This document shows, piece by piece, positions 6,943 through 14,576 of a stretch of DNA of 20,237 bases (position 1 is its first letter; each line of letters starts with the position of its first letter). The translations under genes were made by a program, and so were the position numbers. A model generated the notes under the pieces. The model was not told the DNA's origin. It saw only the letters and a list, made by a program, of their open reading frames with translations, and searched no databases. This stretch comes from an uncultured Ruminococcus sp. GTDB taxonomy: Bacteria > Bacillota > Clostridia > Oscillospirales > Ruminococcaceae. The stretch is from assembly GCA_910579955.1 (NCBI GenBank), contig CAJTWE010000034.1:1-20237 (forward strand). The letters run 5' to 3'.

Positions 6943-8778
6943 TTAAAGAATCAAATTAAAGCTTATCCAATGACCGGGTTCTGTTTGAACTTGAATTTTA
7001 ATGTTGTGCTGGTCAGCTATGCTCTTTGCAATAGCAAGTCCCAGACCATATCCTCCTTGAGTAGAACGTGAGGAATCACTTCGATAAAATCTTTCAAAAA
7101 TCTTTTCCTCTTCACCTTTTTTTATGCCGATACCAGTATTGTAGATCCTAAGTATATTTTTTCCATTTTCAGTTTTTAACTGAATTTTTATAGTACCGTT
7201 TCCATTGCTGTACTTAAATGCGTTATCAATGAAAATACCGATCATACGTCGAATTCGTTCAGTGTTTCCCAAAAATTCAATATTAGGTTCGATTTCAATA
7301 TGAAAGGTTTTTTTCTGCTCAAACGCCTGACATTCAAACGGAAGTGCAACGTTCTCGATAAGGCTGCTTATATTAAATCTGCTTTGAGCGATATTATCTT
7401 CTGTATAGCTGAATTTTGTAAGATCAAGCATTTCCTGAACTAGTATTCTCATTCTTTCAGTTTGGCTCTTTATATACGAAAGCCATTTATTTTCACCGAT
7501 CTCATCAAATAAAATATCAGCATTTGCAGAAATAACAGTAAGAGGAGTTTTCAGTTCGTGTCCTGCATCGGAAATAAACTGTTGTTGTTTTTCATATGAT
7601 ATCTGCATTGGTTTCATGGCTCTTTGAGTAAGAATCCTTGTGAGTATAAATACAATTCCTTCCATAAGAATAAATACGCCAATGCTGACAAATAAAATCT
7701 TTTTCATCATATCAATATCAGACTTGCGATTTGAAAATACAACAATAGAACCTTCGGCATAATTTTTCTTTACATACTGCAATGTATTATAATATCCGTC
7801 CATTTTGGACTTTTTATTTATGTTTGCAATAAGTTCAGTACAGTCCTGAATGCTATAATCATCAGTGCCGTGCATATCTGTAACAATGCCATCCTTATTA
7901 ATATAAACAATAAAATGATCAATTGTATTTGATGGATTTGTTTTAGGCGGCTTATGCCATATGAATTTTTTGCTAAATTGTTTTTTTGAAATAACCCGTT
8001 GTTTATTTTCAGGCTCAGGTTCATAAATATTAGCAGATGCAGATGATGGGGGAATAGTAGTTGTAGTAGTTGTTATAGTTGTAGTATTATTAGTTGCTAT
8101 TAAGCTGGCAGTAAAATCAACTGAATTGCTTAATGCCATAAGATTTATATTTACAGGAGAAATCATAACAGCACCGTAATCATTATGGAAGTTGTTCAGT
8201 GGATTGTCATTATATGAACTCGCAGGTTGCCAGAAATCAGGCCTTGGAGGACGTGTATGACTTACATTTGGCTCAGGTTCTCCATGAGGCGGTTTGTTCT
8301 CTCCCCAGTCCGGAGGTCTGGGAACAGTCTTACTTACTGTATATATAGACGTAACCGTACCAGACGATTGGACTTGTGAGGTTTGAGTATTTATATTAGT
8401 ATTTATAGTGTTTGATGTATGCTTGTTTTCATTGTTGTTATAAGTATATTGAGCCTTAATAGTAGTAGTTACAGTAGTATTTGCAATAGCAGGGGAAGCT
8501 GTTGTAGTTGTAACGGAAGTGGCAATAGGTATGGTATGTGTATGCTGTTGTTTTCCAACTCCCATAAAGCCTTCATCAGGAGGAGGGCCGTCATACTTAT
8601 TATTTTGAGGAGAAATAATATGTATTTCATTCTGAGCGATTTGCTCTAAAAGCTGTTTGTTGCTGTTATAAGTAAGTGCAGCAGTGATTATATTAAGTGC
8701 AGCCAAAGGAATGATAAGCACCAGTGTAAGCATGGTCATAGTTATTTTTATAAAACTTTTACGAACATGTTTTATCAT
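6943..8778 (-). CDS. Sensor histidine kinase with a long Thr/Pro-rich extracytoplasmic insert
   Basis: This 611-residue membrane kinase is the partner of the regulator upstream; the genes overlap by four bases (ATGA). Order: TM1 (about 14-36), an outer region (37-357), TM2 (about 358-382), HisKA with the phospho-accepting His407 in SDAGHELKTP, then the HATPase core with Asn519 (IDNAFKYS), NTGIGI (547-552) and GGYGLGLAI (575-583). The membrane-proximal outer part (about 285-355, HFIVYINKDGIVTD to SIVVFSNR) is the small sensor fold usual in compact clostridial kinases. What is odd is the stretch at about 80-280: Thr/Asn/Ser runs (TTTITTTTTT near 232-241) and Pro-rich patches (RPPDWGENKPP; TRPPRPDFW), like the linkers of clostridial extracellular proteins. 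The signal sensed is unknown. Confidence 0.92.
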   Translation of the reverse strand: MIKHVRKSFIKITMTMLTLVLIIPLAALNIITAALTYNSNKQLLEQIAQNEIHIISPQNNKYDGPPPDEGFMGVGKQQHTHTIPIATSVTTTTASPAIANTTVTTTIKAQYTYNNNENKHTSNTINTNINTQTSQVQSSGTVTSIYTVSKTVPRPPDWGENKPPHGEPEPNVSHTRPPRPDFWQPASSYNDNPLNNFHNDYGAVMISPVNINLMALSNSVDFTASLIATNNTTTITTTTTTIPPSSASANIYEPEPENKQRVISKKQFSKKFIWHKPPKTNPSNTIDHFIVYINKDGIVTDMHGTDDYSIQDCTELIANINKKSKMDGYYNTLQYVKKNYAEGSIVVFSNRKSDIDMMKKILFVSIGVFILMEGIVFILTRILTQRAMKPMQISYEKQQQFISDAGHELKTPLTVISANADILFDEIGENKWLSYIKSQTERMRILVQEMLDLTKFSYTEDNIAQSRFNISSLIENVALPFECQAFEQKKTFHIEIEPNIEFLGNTERIRRMIGIFIDNAFKYSNGNGTIKIQLKTENGKNILRIYNTGIGIKKGEEEKIFERFYRSDSSRSTQGGYGLGLAIAKSIADQHNIKIQVQTEPGHWISFNLIL

Positions 8779-9449
8779 GCTTTTTCCTCCAGATAATATC
8801 CTACGCCACGGGCAGTGAAGATGTTTGCACTGGAATTTATTGACTGGATCTTCTTTCTAAGAAAGGAGATATAAACCTCAATATTATTATATTCCACATC
8901 ACTTTCAAAGCCCCATATTTTTTCAATGAAACGTTCCTTTGTAATTATCTGATTGGGATTCATAATAAGTATTTCCATGATCTGATATTCTTTCAGGCTA
9001 AGCTTGACGCTTTGATCTTTATATGAAAGCATATAAGTATTTTTGTTAAGCGAAAGTCCATGAAAATCATAGGCATCAACATTTACTTCACCTGTACGCC
9101 TTGTAAGCGCACGTATACGTGCAAGAAGCTCGCCTGTAATAAATGGTTTTGTAAGATAGTCATCAGCACCGCAATCAAGACCATTTATCTTGTCGTCTAT
9201 ATCAGATTTAGCAGTAAGAAGCATGACAGGTGTTGAGATCTTATGTTTACGCAGATGTTTTAAAACATTTAATCCGTCCATTATCGGAAGCATAATATCT
9301 AAAATAATACAGTCATAAAGACCTGTAAGAGCATATTCAAGACCATCTTCACCATTATCTACAGCATCTACGCTATATTGATTACGCTTTAATATCTCTG
9401 TAAGAGCATCTGACAAAGCAAGCTCGTCTTCAACAATTAATATCTTCAT
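8775..9449 (-). CDS. OmpR/PhoB-family response regulator
   Basis: A 224-residue regulator: a receiver domain with acidic pocket EDE (7-9), phospho-acceptor Asp51 in ILDIMLPIMDG, LLTAK and the conserved Lys101 in DYLTKPF, then a C-terminal winged helix ending VRGVGYYLE-like (ARGVGYYLEEKA). I chose the ATG at 9449, preceded by TGGAGG eight bases upstream, over an ORF start at 9494 that adds 15 atypical residues. It overlaps the kinase gene by four bases, so the two are translationally coupled. Its promoter must lie between 9450 and the terminator at 9569. A TATAAT on the minus strand at 9531-9536 is possible, but its -35 match is poor. Targets are unknown. Confidence 0.95.
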   Translation of the reverse strand: MKILIVEDELALSDALTEILKRNQYSVDAVDNGEDGLEYALTGLYDCIILDIMLPIMDGLNVLKHLRKHKISTPVMLLTAKSDIDDKINGLDCGADDYLTKPFITGELLARIRALTRRTGEVNVDAYDFHGLSLNKNTYMLSYKDQSVKLSLKEYQIMEILIMNPNQIITKERFIEKIWGFESDVEYNNIEVYISFLRKKIQSINSSANIFTARGVGYYLEEKA

Positions 9450-9560
9450 AGTAAACGCCTCCACTTTTTTAATTCTAAGGCAGCGCTGCATCAAAATAGA
9501 TGTATTATTGTTCGTTGCCTTTAATCTATAATTATAAATAACAAGCCTTAAAATAATATT

Positions 9561-9607
9561 AAAAAAAGCCAGAGAATAATATATAACAAGTATAAATTAT
9601 TCTCTGG
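9561..9607 (-). terminator. Intrinsic terminator of the zinc-ribbon operon
   Basis: A perfect 12-bp stem (9569-9580 with 9596-9607, CCAGAGAATAAT and its complement) is followed, in the minus direction, by a T-run at 9567-9561. It lies just after the stop of the membrane protein gene at 9625 and separates that operon from the two-component genes. Confidence 0.9.
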
Positions 9608-9624
9608 TTTAATTTAAAAGTCAA

Positions 9625-10269
9625 TCAATAGCCCCAAAGATCTTTGTTGGATTCATTTGACTTTGAGAATTTATTATCGTCCTGTATTATAGGCTGTTTT
9701 TTCATTGGTATATATTGTCTTATGGAAATAACAATAAATGTAATGCACATATAGTAAGAGAAATCACCGGGCAGATAGGTCTTGATACGGTTGGAAAGGA
9801 AATCGTCTGTAAGCTTGCCTGTAACAATAAAATGTTCAATTCCTTTATAGAAATCCTGATACACATAATAAAGACAGGCAGCTATTATTCCTAGGCATAA
9901 TAGCTGAAAGAGTATTCTAATCCATATCTTGTAAGGCTTAAAAAGCAGCAGCGTAACAGCAATGAACAGTACTAAATTAAGCCAGCTTTGCGTATCAGGC
10001 TGGAACAGATTTACAACTGTAAAAGTACTCATACCTATAAGAATGATTGATAAAAAGCGATTCATGATAAATGGTGCGATTGTTAATATGATTCCTGTGA
10101 TTAGATTACCCCAGTGATCAATTGACAGCGACATGTTTACTGTAGAAAGCTTTTGAAATGCACCATAGCACATTAAAAGTCCGAAGGGAATTGCAAGAAA
10201 TCTTAAAAGATAGCTGGCAGGGTTTAAATTTGTTTTTCTTTTTAATTTACCTTCTGATTTGAAATCCAT
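9625..10269 (-). CDS. Multi-pass membrane protein of unknown function
   Basis: I do not recognise the family. The 214-residue product starts with a basic segment (KRKTN) and has about five hydrophobic segments: roughly 23-38, 56-72, 73-90, 95-110 and 118-135, with another near 172-187. The C-terminal tail is polar (KKQPIIQDDNKFSKSNESNKD). Its ATG directly follows the TAA of the preceding gene (TAAATG, no gap), so translation is coupled and the two products probably work together. It is the last gene of a four-gene operon and is followed by a strong terminator. Conserved catalytic motifs are not visible. Confidence 0.8.
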   Translation of the reverse strand: MDFKSEGKLKRKTNLNPASYLLRFLAIPFGLLMCYGAFQKLSTVNMSLSIDHWGNLITGIILTIAPFIMNRFLSIILIGMSTFTVVNLFQPDTQSWLNLVLFIAVTLLLFKPYKIWIRILFQLLCLGIIAACLYYVYQDFYKGIEHFIVTGKLTDDFLSNRIKTYLPGDFSYYMCITFIVISIRQYIPMKKQPIIQDDNKFSKSNESNKDLWGY

Positions 10270-10905
10270 TTATTCAGCACCTTTCTCACTATTTGCATTT
10301 GTACCTGTACCCTCATCAAGAATATACCACTTGCTGTTTACCTTAATAAGCGTAGGTGTATTGTTAGTTTCAATAGAACCACCGCTGCCGGTGACAGTCT
10401 GTTCAACGTTTAGAGTTACAGCTTCTTCCGCATTAAGCTCTCCGCTTCCCACAATAGATCCCATATTGTCATTCCACTTTTGCAAGAATTCTTCCGTTTG
10501 ATCACCGGAGGAAACTATCTTAAATGAAACCTTGGCATTGTCTCCGCATTGTGCCTTCCAGTTTGCCTTTGTATTGTTGATAGCGTCACTATATGTTGCG
10601 ATTACCTCTTCTTCAGTTTTGCCGTATGTCTCCATATAGTATGTCCAATATTCAGGAGGTGCCATAAGCTTATAAAGGCTTTCGCCGTTTTCGCCCATAA
10701 TTGCTGAGTAATATTCGGACATGAGATTCTGGCAAGCTGTAGCAGAATCCTCTTCGCCTATAGCGGCAAAACCACCCGGAGTTACTACCTCTTCGTTGTT
10801 GCCTTTTATAAGCATAAATATTCCTCCGCCTATAAGCAACACAGCGGCAGCCGTCATAGAAATACCTGCAACTAAAAGTTTATTTGTTTTTTTGCTCTTT
10901 CCCAT
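10270..10905 (-). CDS. Single-pass membrane protein with extracytoplasmic domain
   Basis: This 211-residue protein has a Lys-rich start, one transmembrane segment (about 10-33), and an outer domain. There is no lipobox cysteine, so it is probably membrane-anchored rather than a lipoprotein. The outer domain contains KVSFKIVSS (about 125-133), EAVTLNVEQTVTG and KVNSKWYILDEG. These align in order with KLTYKI-like, EAAYVNIRLTTKG and KYDGDWYCLDAM in the gene just upstream, so the two outer domains are paralogous. The overall pattern (N-terminal helices, then a beta-rich half ending in K-W-Y-L) resembles NTF2-like/DUF4878-type domains, but I cannot confirm that. Its RBS AAAGGAG overlaps the stop of the upstream gene. 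Confidence 0.8.
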   Translation of the reverse strand: MGKSKKTNKLLVAGISMTAAAVLLIGGGIFMLIKGNNEEVVTPGGFAAIGEEDSATACQNLMSEYYSAIMGENGESLYKLMAPPEYWTYYMETYGKTEEEVIATYSDAINNTKANWKAQCGDNAKVSFKIVSSGDQTEEFLQKWNDNMGSIVGSGELNAEEAVTLNVEQTVTGSGGSIETNNTPTLIKVNSKWYILDEGTGTNANSEKGAE

Positions 10906-10919
10906 AATTTACTGCTCCT

Positions 10920-11780
10920 TTACCACAAATTATATCCTGCATTTTCGCAGGCAAACTGTATAACTTCCATAGCGTCAAGACAATACCAATCACCATCATA
11001 TTTGTAGAATGTAAGGGACATATTCTCACTTGACTGAGTAACAGAGCCTTTTGTAGTAAGACGTATATTTACATAAGCTGCTTCGGAAATATTTATATCT
11101 GTACTGTAGGTGGAAGTAATAGTATTCTCTATTGTTTCCAGAGAATTTTTATCCTCTACAGTGCGTTCTGACGTAATTTTGTATGTTAAGGAAAGATTGT
11201 TGCCGTAATCGGCTTGCAGTTGATTCTCAACGTATTGCAGGTAGTTTCCTGTATTGCTTTTTATATCAGGTCTTCTCATATTATAAAGAGATTCTGCATT
11301 TATAAGATAGAGTTCAGGAACAATAGATAAATACTTAGTTCCTCCGGAGCTTGTACGTCCGTCAATGTAATTATCAAGTGTACGGTGATAACCCTTGCTT
11401 CTGAAAATGAAATAAGCACCAACGGAGATAACAATAATACAAGCTGTTACAATAGCTATGATTCTGATGAGTTTATTGCGCTTATCCCTCTTAGCAAAGG
11501 CTCTTTCCAAAGGGTCGGTGAGTTTATCGTTGATGATATCATCTTTACTTACTGATTTACTGGAAGCAGGGGAGCTTTTTTCATCTTCTGTAGAAGAATC
11601 ATTTTTATTACTTTTACTGCTTTTATTGCTTACAGCAGGGGCAGCAGCAGAAAGATATGGCATTGAGAAAAATCCATCGTCTGACGAAGTGTTATCAGAA
11701 TTACTTTGAACTTCTCCGCATTCAGTGCAGATAATAGCTTTATCAGAAAGCTCTGCACCGCAATTTTTACAAGATTTCAT
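10920..11780 (-). CDS. Zinc-ribbon membrane protein with extracytoplasmic domain
   Basis: This 286-residue protein has, in order: an N-terminal zinc ribbon (Cys4, Cys7, Cys18, Cys21 in CKNCGAE and CTECGEV), a Ser/Lys/Asp-rich linker (about 25-90), a charged segment, one transmembrane helix (about 104-127) and an outer domain to the C-terminus. The zinc ribbon is therefore in the cytosol and the C-terminal half is outside. The outer domain shares motif order with the next gene (SLTYKITS, EAAYVNIRLTTKG, WYCLDAM). The RBS AAAGGA is about eight bases before the ATG. It is the second gene of the operon, after a hairpin at 11804-11831 that may lower its expression relative to the first gene. Function unknown. 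Confidence 0.82.
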   Translation of the reverse strand: MKSCKNCGAELSDKAIICTECGEVQSNSDNTSSDDGFFSMPYLSAAAPAVSNKSSKSNKNDSSTEDEKSSPASSKSVSKDDIINDKLTDPLERAFAKRDKRNKLIRIIAIVTACIIVISVGAYFIFRSKGYHRTLDNYIDGRTSSGGTKYLSIVPELYLINAESLYNMRRPDIKSNTGNYLQYVENQLQADYGNNLSLTYKITSERTVEDKNSLETIENTITSTYSTDINISEAAYVNIRLTTKGSVTQSSENMSLTFYKYDGDWYCLDAMEVIQFACENAGYNLW

Positions 11781-11803
11781 AATATTATCCTTTCAAAAGA
11801 AAA

Positions 11804-11831
11804 GCCGTTTCGCCTTTCAGGGCAAAACGGC
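11804..11831 (-). terminator. Hairpin between the first two operon genes, attenuator-like
   Basis: GCCGTTT (11804-11810) pairs with AAACGGC (11825-11831), with an inner GCC/GGC pairing and a six-base loop. In the minus direction it is followed by TTTTCTTTTG (11803-11794). It reads as an intrinsic terminator or partial terminator after the first gene. The next gene starts within 25 bases with no visible promoter, so read-through is likely. Confidence 0.65.
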
Positions 11832-11849
11832 GTGTGATTTAAAATATTA

Positions 11850-12503
11850 TCAGTCAACACGAGTACCGCAGTTAGTGCAGAAAACATTTCCGGCAGCGAT
11901 AGCATTGCCGCAGTTTTTGCAGAAAACAGGTGCGCTTTCAGCAGGTGCATTATTAGCAGGAGCAGCAGATGTTTCAGCAGCAGTTTGTGCAGTCTGAGCA
12001 TTAACAGCAGCTGTTGCCTGAGCCTGTGCTGCCGCAGCCTGTGCAGCTGCTTGTGCTGCTGCTTGTGCTGCTGCCTGAGCCTTGGCTTCTTCCTCAGCCT
12101 TAGCCCTTGCCTCTGCTTCGGCTTTTGCACGTGCTATTTCTTCTGCCATAGGATTTTTAGTTCCGCACTTAGCGCAGAAAGGAGCAGTAGCTTCTATTTC
12201 GTTTCCGCAGTTTTCGCAATTTGTCTTACCCTTGTTTTGCTGGATTTTCTTGCGATATTCATTTACAAGAGCTTCACGTTTTTCAATGTCAGCAATAAGT
12301 TCAGCAAATTCAGGGGCAGGATTTTCTCCGAAAATTTCACGGTACTTCTTGCCTATAGCCATGTAAGTTTCATTTATCTGACGCTCTTCATCTTTAACAG
12401 AGCTTGAAAGGCGGATGTTTTCAGTTGAAGTAGTAGTTTTCTGAGCAACTTTATTTCCCAGATTGTTTACTTTATCTGCAACTTTATCAAAAAATGATGC
12501 CAT
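11850..12503 (-). CDS. Cytosolic protein with two zinc ribbons and an Ala/Gln-rich linker
   Basis: A 217-residue protein of a type common in clostridia: a helical N-terminal part (MASFFDKVADKVNNLGNKVA, then a coiled-coil-like segment to about 90), zinc ribbon 1 (Cys96, Cys99, Cys110, Cys113), a helical Ala/Lys/Glu then Ala/Gln repeat (about 119-172), and zinc ribbon 2 (Cys195, Cys198, Cys209, Cys212). No signal peptide or transmembrane segment is present. I chose the ATG at 12503, with GGAGGT seven bases upstream, over a start at 12530 that adds nine residues. It is the first gene of the operon leading to membrane proteins, one of which also has a zinc ribbon. Function unknown. Confidence 0.88.
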   Translation of the reverse strand: MASFFDKVADKVNNLGNKVAQKTTTSTENIRLSSSVKDEERQINETYMAIGKKYREIFGENPAPEFAELIADIEKREALVNEYRKKIQQNKGKTNCENCGNEIEATAPFCAKCGTKNPMAEEIARAKAEAEARAKAEEEAKAQAAAQAAAQAAAQAAAAQAQATAAVNAQTAQTAAETSAAPANNAPAESAPVFCKNCGNAIAAGNVFCTNCGTRVD

Positions 12504-12526
12504 AATATTGACCTCCAAAAGATATT

Positions 12527-12541
12527 GCATCTTAAAGATGC
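12527..12541. promoter_or_regulatory. 15-bp palindrome in the leader of the zinc-ribbon operon
   Basis: GCATCTTAAAGATGC has perfect 7-base arms around one central base. It lies between the candidate promoter at 12589-12617 and the start codon at 12503. It could be an operator or a short 5' hairpin. Confidence 0.4.
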
Positions 12542-12588
12542 TGTAATACTATTACTATACTATACATACATATAATCGTATAATAAAT

Positions 12589-12617
12589 ATTATACTATAA
12601 TTCCCTAGATAATGCAA
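12589..12617 (-). promoter_or_regulatory. Candidate promoter of the zinc-ribbon operon
   Basis: On the minus strand, TTGCAT (12617-12612), a 17-bp spacer and TATAAT (12594-12589). The -35 match is only moderate and the region is AT-rich, so chance matches are possible. Confidence 0.45.
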
Positions 12618-12660
12618 GGGCTTTTTTGATTTTACGTTTTATTTTTTTGTATAAGACGTA

Positions 12661-13281
12661 TCATTCTTCAATATATTCTCTTATTCTCAAACCTATTCCC
12701 AGCTTTTCAGCAAGCTTCTGAGATTCGGCTGTTTCCTCAGGCGACAGAATATCAACGATGGTAAACATTACCTTGTTTACATATTCCTTGCAGCTTGATG
12801 CAAATTTTTGCATTTCTTCAAAAGAACATTCTCCGAACTTTGGTCTGGTTACTCTTAAATACTCTTCCTTTGTAGCGGCGTTGAGACTTACTGATACAGT
12901 ATCAATACGTCCTTTTAAGAGACCGGCAGTAGGTTTTCCGTTTATAAGATCGGATAATCCATTTGTATTAAGTCTTGTTGGAATGTTCGGATATTTTTCC
13001 TTGAGATAATCGGCAATGCTGCATAAAAGCTCTAAGGCCTCAGTCGGTTCTCCGTATCCGCAGAATACGATCTCAGTATATTTTAATGGCTCTGCTTTTT
13101 CAATGGCTGCTATTATCTCATCAAGTGATGGTTCATGTTCCAGCCACAGAGGTTCTGAACCGTATGCACCGTCACCATTGTTTCTGATACAGAAAATGCA
13201 GGCGCATGGACATTTATTTGTAAGATTAAGATAAAGCTTATCTTCAACAGGATAAGCAATTGTCATGGATTTTTTTGCCAT
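12661..13281 (-). CDS. TatD-associated-type radical SAM protein
   Basis: A short (206-residue) radical SAM enzyme. The iron-sulfur cysteines are Cys24, Cys28 and Cys31 (CPCACIFC, CX3CX2C), followed by the SAM-binding strand EIVFCGYGEPT and a LNTNGLSDLI segment. Length and motifs match the family usually annotated as TatD-linked radical SAM protein (TIGR04038, from memory), whose substrate is unknown. Here no tatD gene is adjacent; the neighbours are a secreted peptidase and the zinc-ribbon operon. The RBS AAAGGAGG is strong. No promoter is visible in the 28 bases between the upstream hairpin (13309-13328) and the start, so expression may depend on read-through. No convincing terminator follows. 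Confidence 0.88.
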   Translation of the reverse strand: MAKKSMTIAYPVEDKLYLNLTNKCPCACIFCIRNNGDGAYGSEPLWLEHEPSLDEIIAAIEKAEPLKYTEIVFCGYGEPTEALELLCSIADYLKEKYPNIPTRLNTNGLSDLINGKPTAGLLKGRIDTVSVSLNAATKEEYLRVTRPKFGECSFEEMQKFASSCKEYVNKVMFTIVDILSPEETAESQKLAEKLGIGLRIREYIEE

Positions 13282-13308
13282 AAAAATTCCTCCTTTTGAT
13301 AAAACATA

Positions 13309-13328
13309 AGGCGGTCAATGGACCGCCC
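13309..13328 (-). terminator. Hairpin terminator after the C39-like peptidase gene
   Basis: GGCGGTC (13310-13316), loop AATG, GACCGCC (13321-13327), extendable by an outer pair on each side. In the minus direction it is followed by TTATGTTTTATC, a weak T-run. It fits a terminator or attenuator ahead of the radical SAM gene. Confidence 0.65.
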
Positions 13329-13372
13329 TCAATAAATTGTTTTTATAATCTTATATAAAAACGACTTTAAAA

Positions 13373-14353
13373 TTATTTGCAATAGAATTGAAGCCAACTG
13401 CCGTAATCAGCGAAGTGCTCATCAAGGGTTGTCTTATCCTGATAACCCGGATCATTGATGGTAAAATCAGCAGCAGTAAGATTATCTGCACTTGTCTTTG
13501 TACAGCCTGTTACAAGTACATAATGCATACCGCCGTAGCTGTTTGTTGCACCTACGATAACAGGTCCTGTTTGAAGGTGCTCGTAAAGTGCATTTAAATT
13601 ATAGCTGTTGCTGTTTCCAGAAATGGAAATAACCTGATAACCCAGATTATAAACCTCTGCCCAGAGAAGTGAGTTGTCGCTGTATGTGAGATACTGTTTG
13701 CACATTACATCGGGAGTTATTTCTGTACCGGTGTAATATGAATGCATCATAGCCATGCAGCTTGTAAGGCAGCCGACTCTTGCGATAGTCTTAGAACCTA
13801 TGTAAACATCTCCCCAACGTGGGTCAGCCTGCCAGTAGTAAGGCGCATCGTATGAAATACCTGTTTGTACTTCGCCGATAAATACGCCGAAATCATCAAA
13901 TTCATAAGCAGTGCCGTCTATTTCGGCAATTCCTGTGACCTTGCCAAGCTCTGGGTCTACATAATATGTATTATTCATGTAATTTACCCAGCCAAGGCAG
14001 ATCTGTCCGTTTGCAGGATCGTAGTAATAACGTTTGCCATTTGCTACCTGCCAGCCTGTTTTAAGAGTACCGTCAGAAGTAAAGAGATATGTACAGCCGT
14101 CGCCAAGTACAGAAGCACCGTTTGCAAAGCTGCCGTCTTCATAATAATATGAAAATGTAGTTTCGCCGTCCCTTATGTACCAGCCTTCTTCCGAAATGCT
14201 GCTTTCATCAATAGTATAAACTTCCTTGTATGTCCCGTTGTCACCTATTTCAATAAATGTGCATTTACTGTCTGCAAAAGCGTTTGTTGACATTATCTGT
14301 ACAGCTAGTACACAGCTTAAAAGCGCTGCGCCGCTGCGTAAAATGTGATGCAC
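13373..14353 (-). CDS. Secreted C39-like cysteine peptidase with cell-wall-binding-type repeats
   Basis: A 326-residue exported protein. A signal peptide ends near residue 27 (STNAFA/D). Aromatic and glycine-rich repeats follow (about 55-160: GWYIRDGETTFSYYYEDG, GWQVANGKRYYYDPANG, GWVNYMNNTYYVDPELG), resembling choline/glucan-binding CW repeats. The C-terminal domain is Peptidase_C39_2-like, with candidate Gln175 (YWQADPRWG), Cys195 (RVGCLTSCMAMM), His277 (GMHYVLVTG) and Asp301 (INDPGY). Substrate unknown; a wall-attached peptidase is likely. The longest frame begins with GTG at 14362, but GGAAGGA sits one base from it. The GTG at 14353, ten bases beyond that ribosome site, is the better start. 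A strong promoter lies upstream, suggesting substantial expression. Confidence 0.87.
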   Translation of the reverse strand: MHHILRSGAALLSCVLAVQIMSTNAFADSKCTFIEIGDNGTYKEVYTIDESSISEEGWYIRDGETTFSYYYEDGSFANGASVLGDGCTYLFTSDGTLKTGWQVANGKRYYYDPANGQICLGWVNYMNNTYYVDPELGKVTGIAEIDGTAYEFDDFGVFIGEVQTGISYDAPYYWQADPRWGDVYIGSKTIARVGCLTSCMAMMHSYYTGTEITPDVMCKQYLTYSDNSLLWAEVYNLGYQVISISGNSNSYNLNALYEHLQTGPVIVGATNSYGGMHYVLVTGCTKTSADNLTAADFTINDPGYQDKTTLDEHFADYGSWLQFYCK

Positions 14354-14439
14354 CGCACACACGTCCTTCCAAGTTTTTAATTTGTAATCAAAAAATAACG
14401 CAAATTGGTTTCCTTGTCACCGATTTGTCATCATTACCT

Positions 14440-14467
14440 ATTATATCACAATAAAATGATTTGTCAA
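14440..14467 (-). promoter_or_regulatory. Strong SigA-type promoter of the C39-like peptidase gene
   Basis: On the minus strand, perfect TTGACA (14467-14462), a 16-bp spacer ending TGA, and perfect TATAAT (14445-14440), so also an extended -10. The start codon at 14353 leaves a leader of about 80 bases. Confidence 0.85.
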
Positions 14468-14576
14468 GGAAGAAAGGTGCATATTCAGACATTTTTCGCA
14501 ATTTTTCAGCAGAAAAGATTTATTAGTTGAAATAAATTAAAATCTTTTTATGCATAGTGCACATTTACTTTGTAGT

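Noticed and set aside
11777..12130. Frame rich in Leu, Gln and Arg overlapping the zinc-ribbon gene
   Set aside because: It is the alternative-frame reading of the Ala/Gln repeat region of the gene at 11850-12503.
12603..12628. Terminator-like CCCT...AGGG plus T-run on the + strand
   Set aside because: The stem is only four base pairs, the flanking genes are on the minus strand, and on that strand no T-run follows.
14355..14439. Possible riboswitch in the leader of the C39-like peptidase gene
   Set aside because: The leader of about 80 bases has no stem pattern or conserved core of a known riboswitch class that I could recognise.
14512..14549. AT-rich inverted repeat after aguB (AAAAGATTT/AAATCTTTT)
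   Set aside because: The stem is almost all A/T with a long, partly paired loop. It may be a weak aguB terminator but is not distinct from the AT-rich background.
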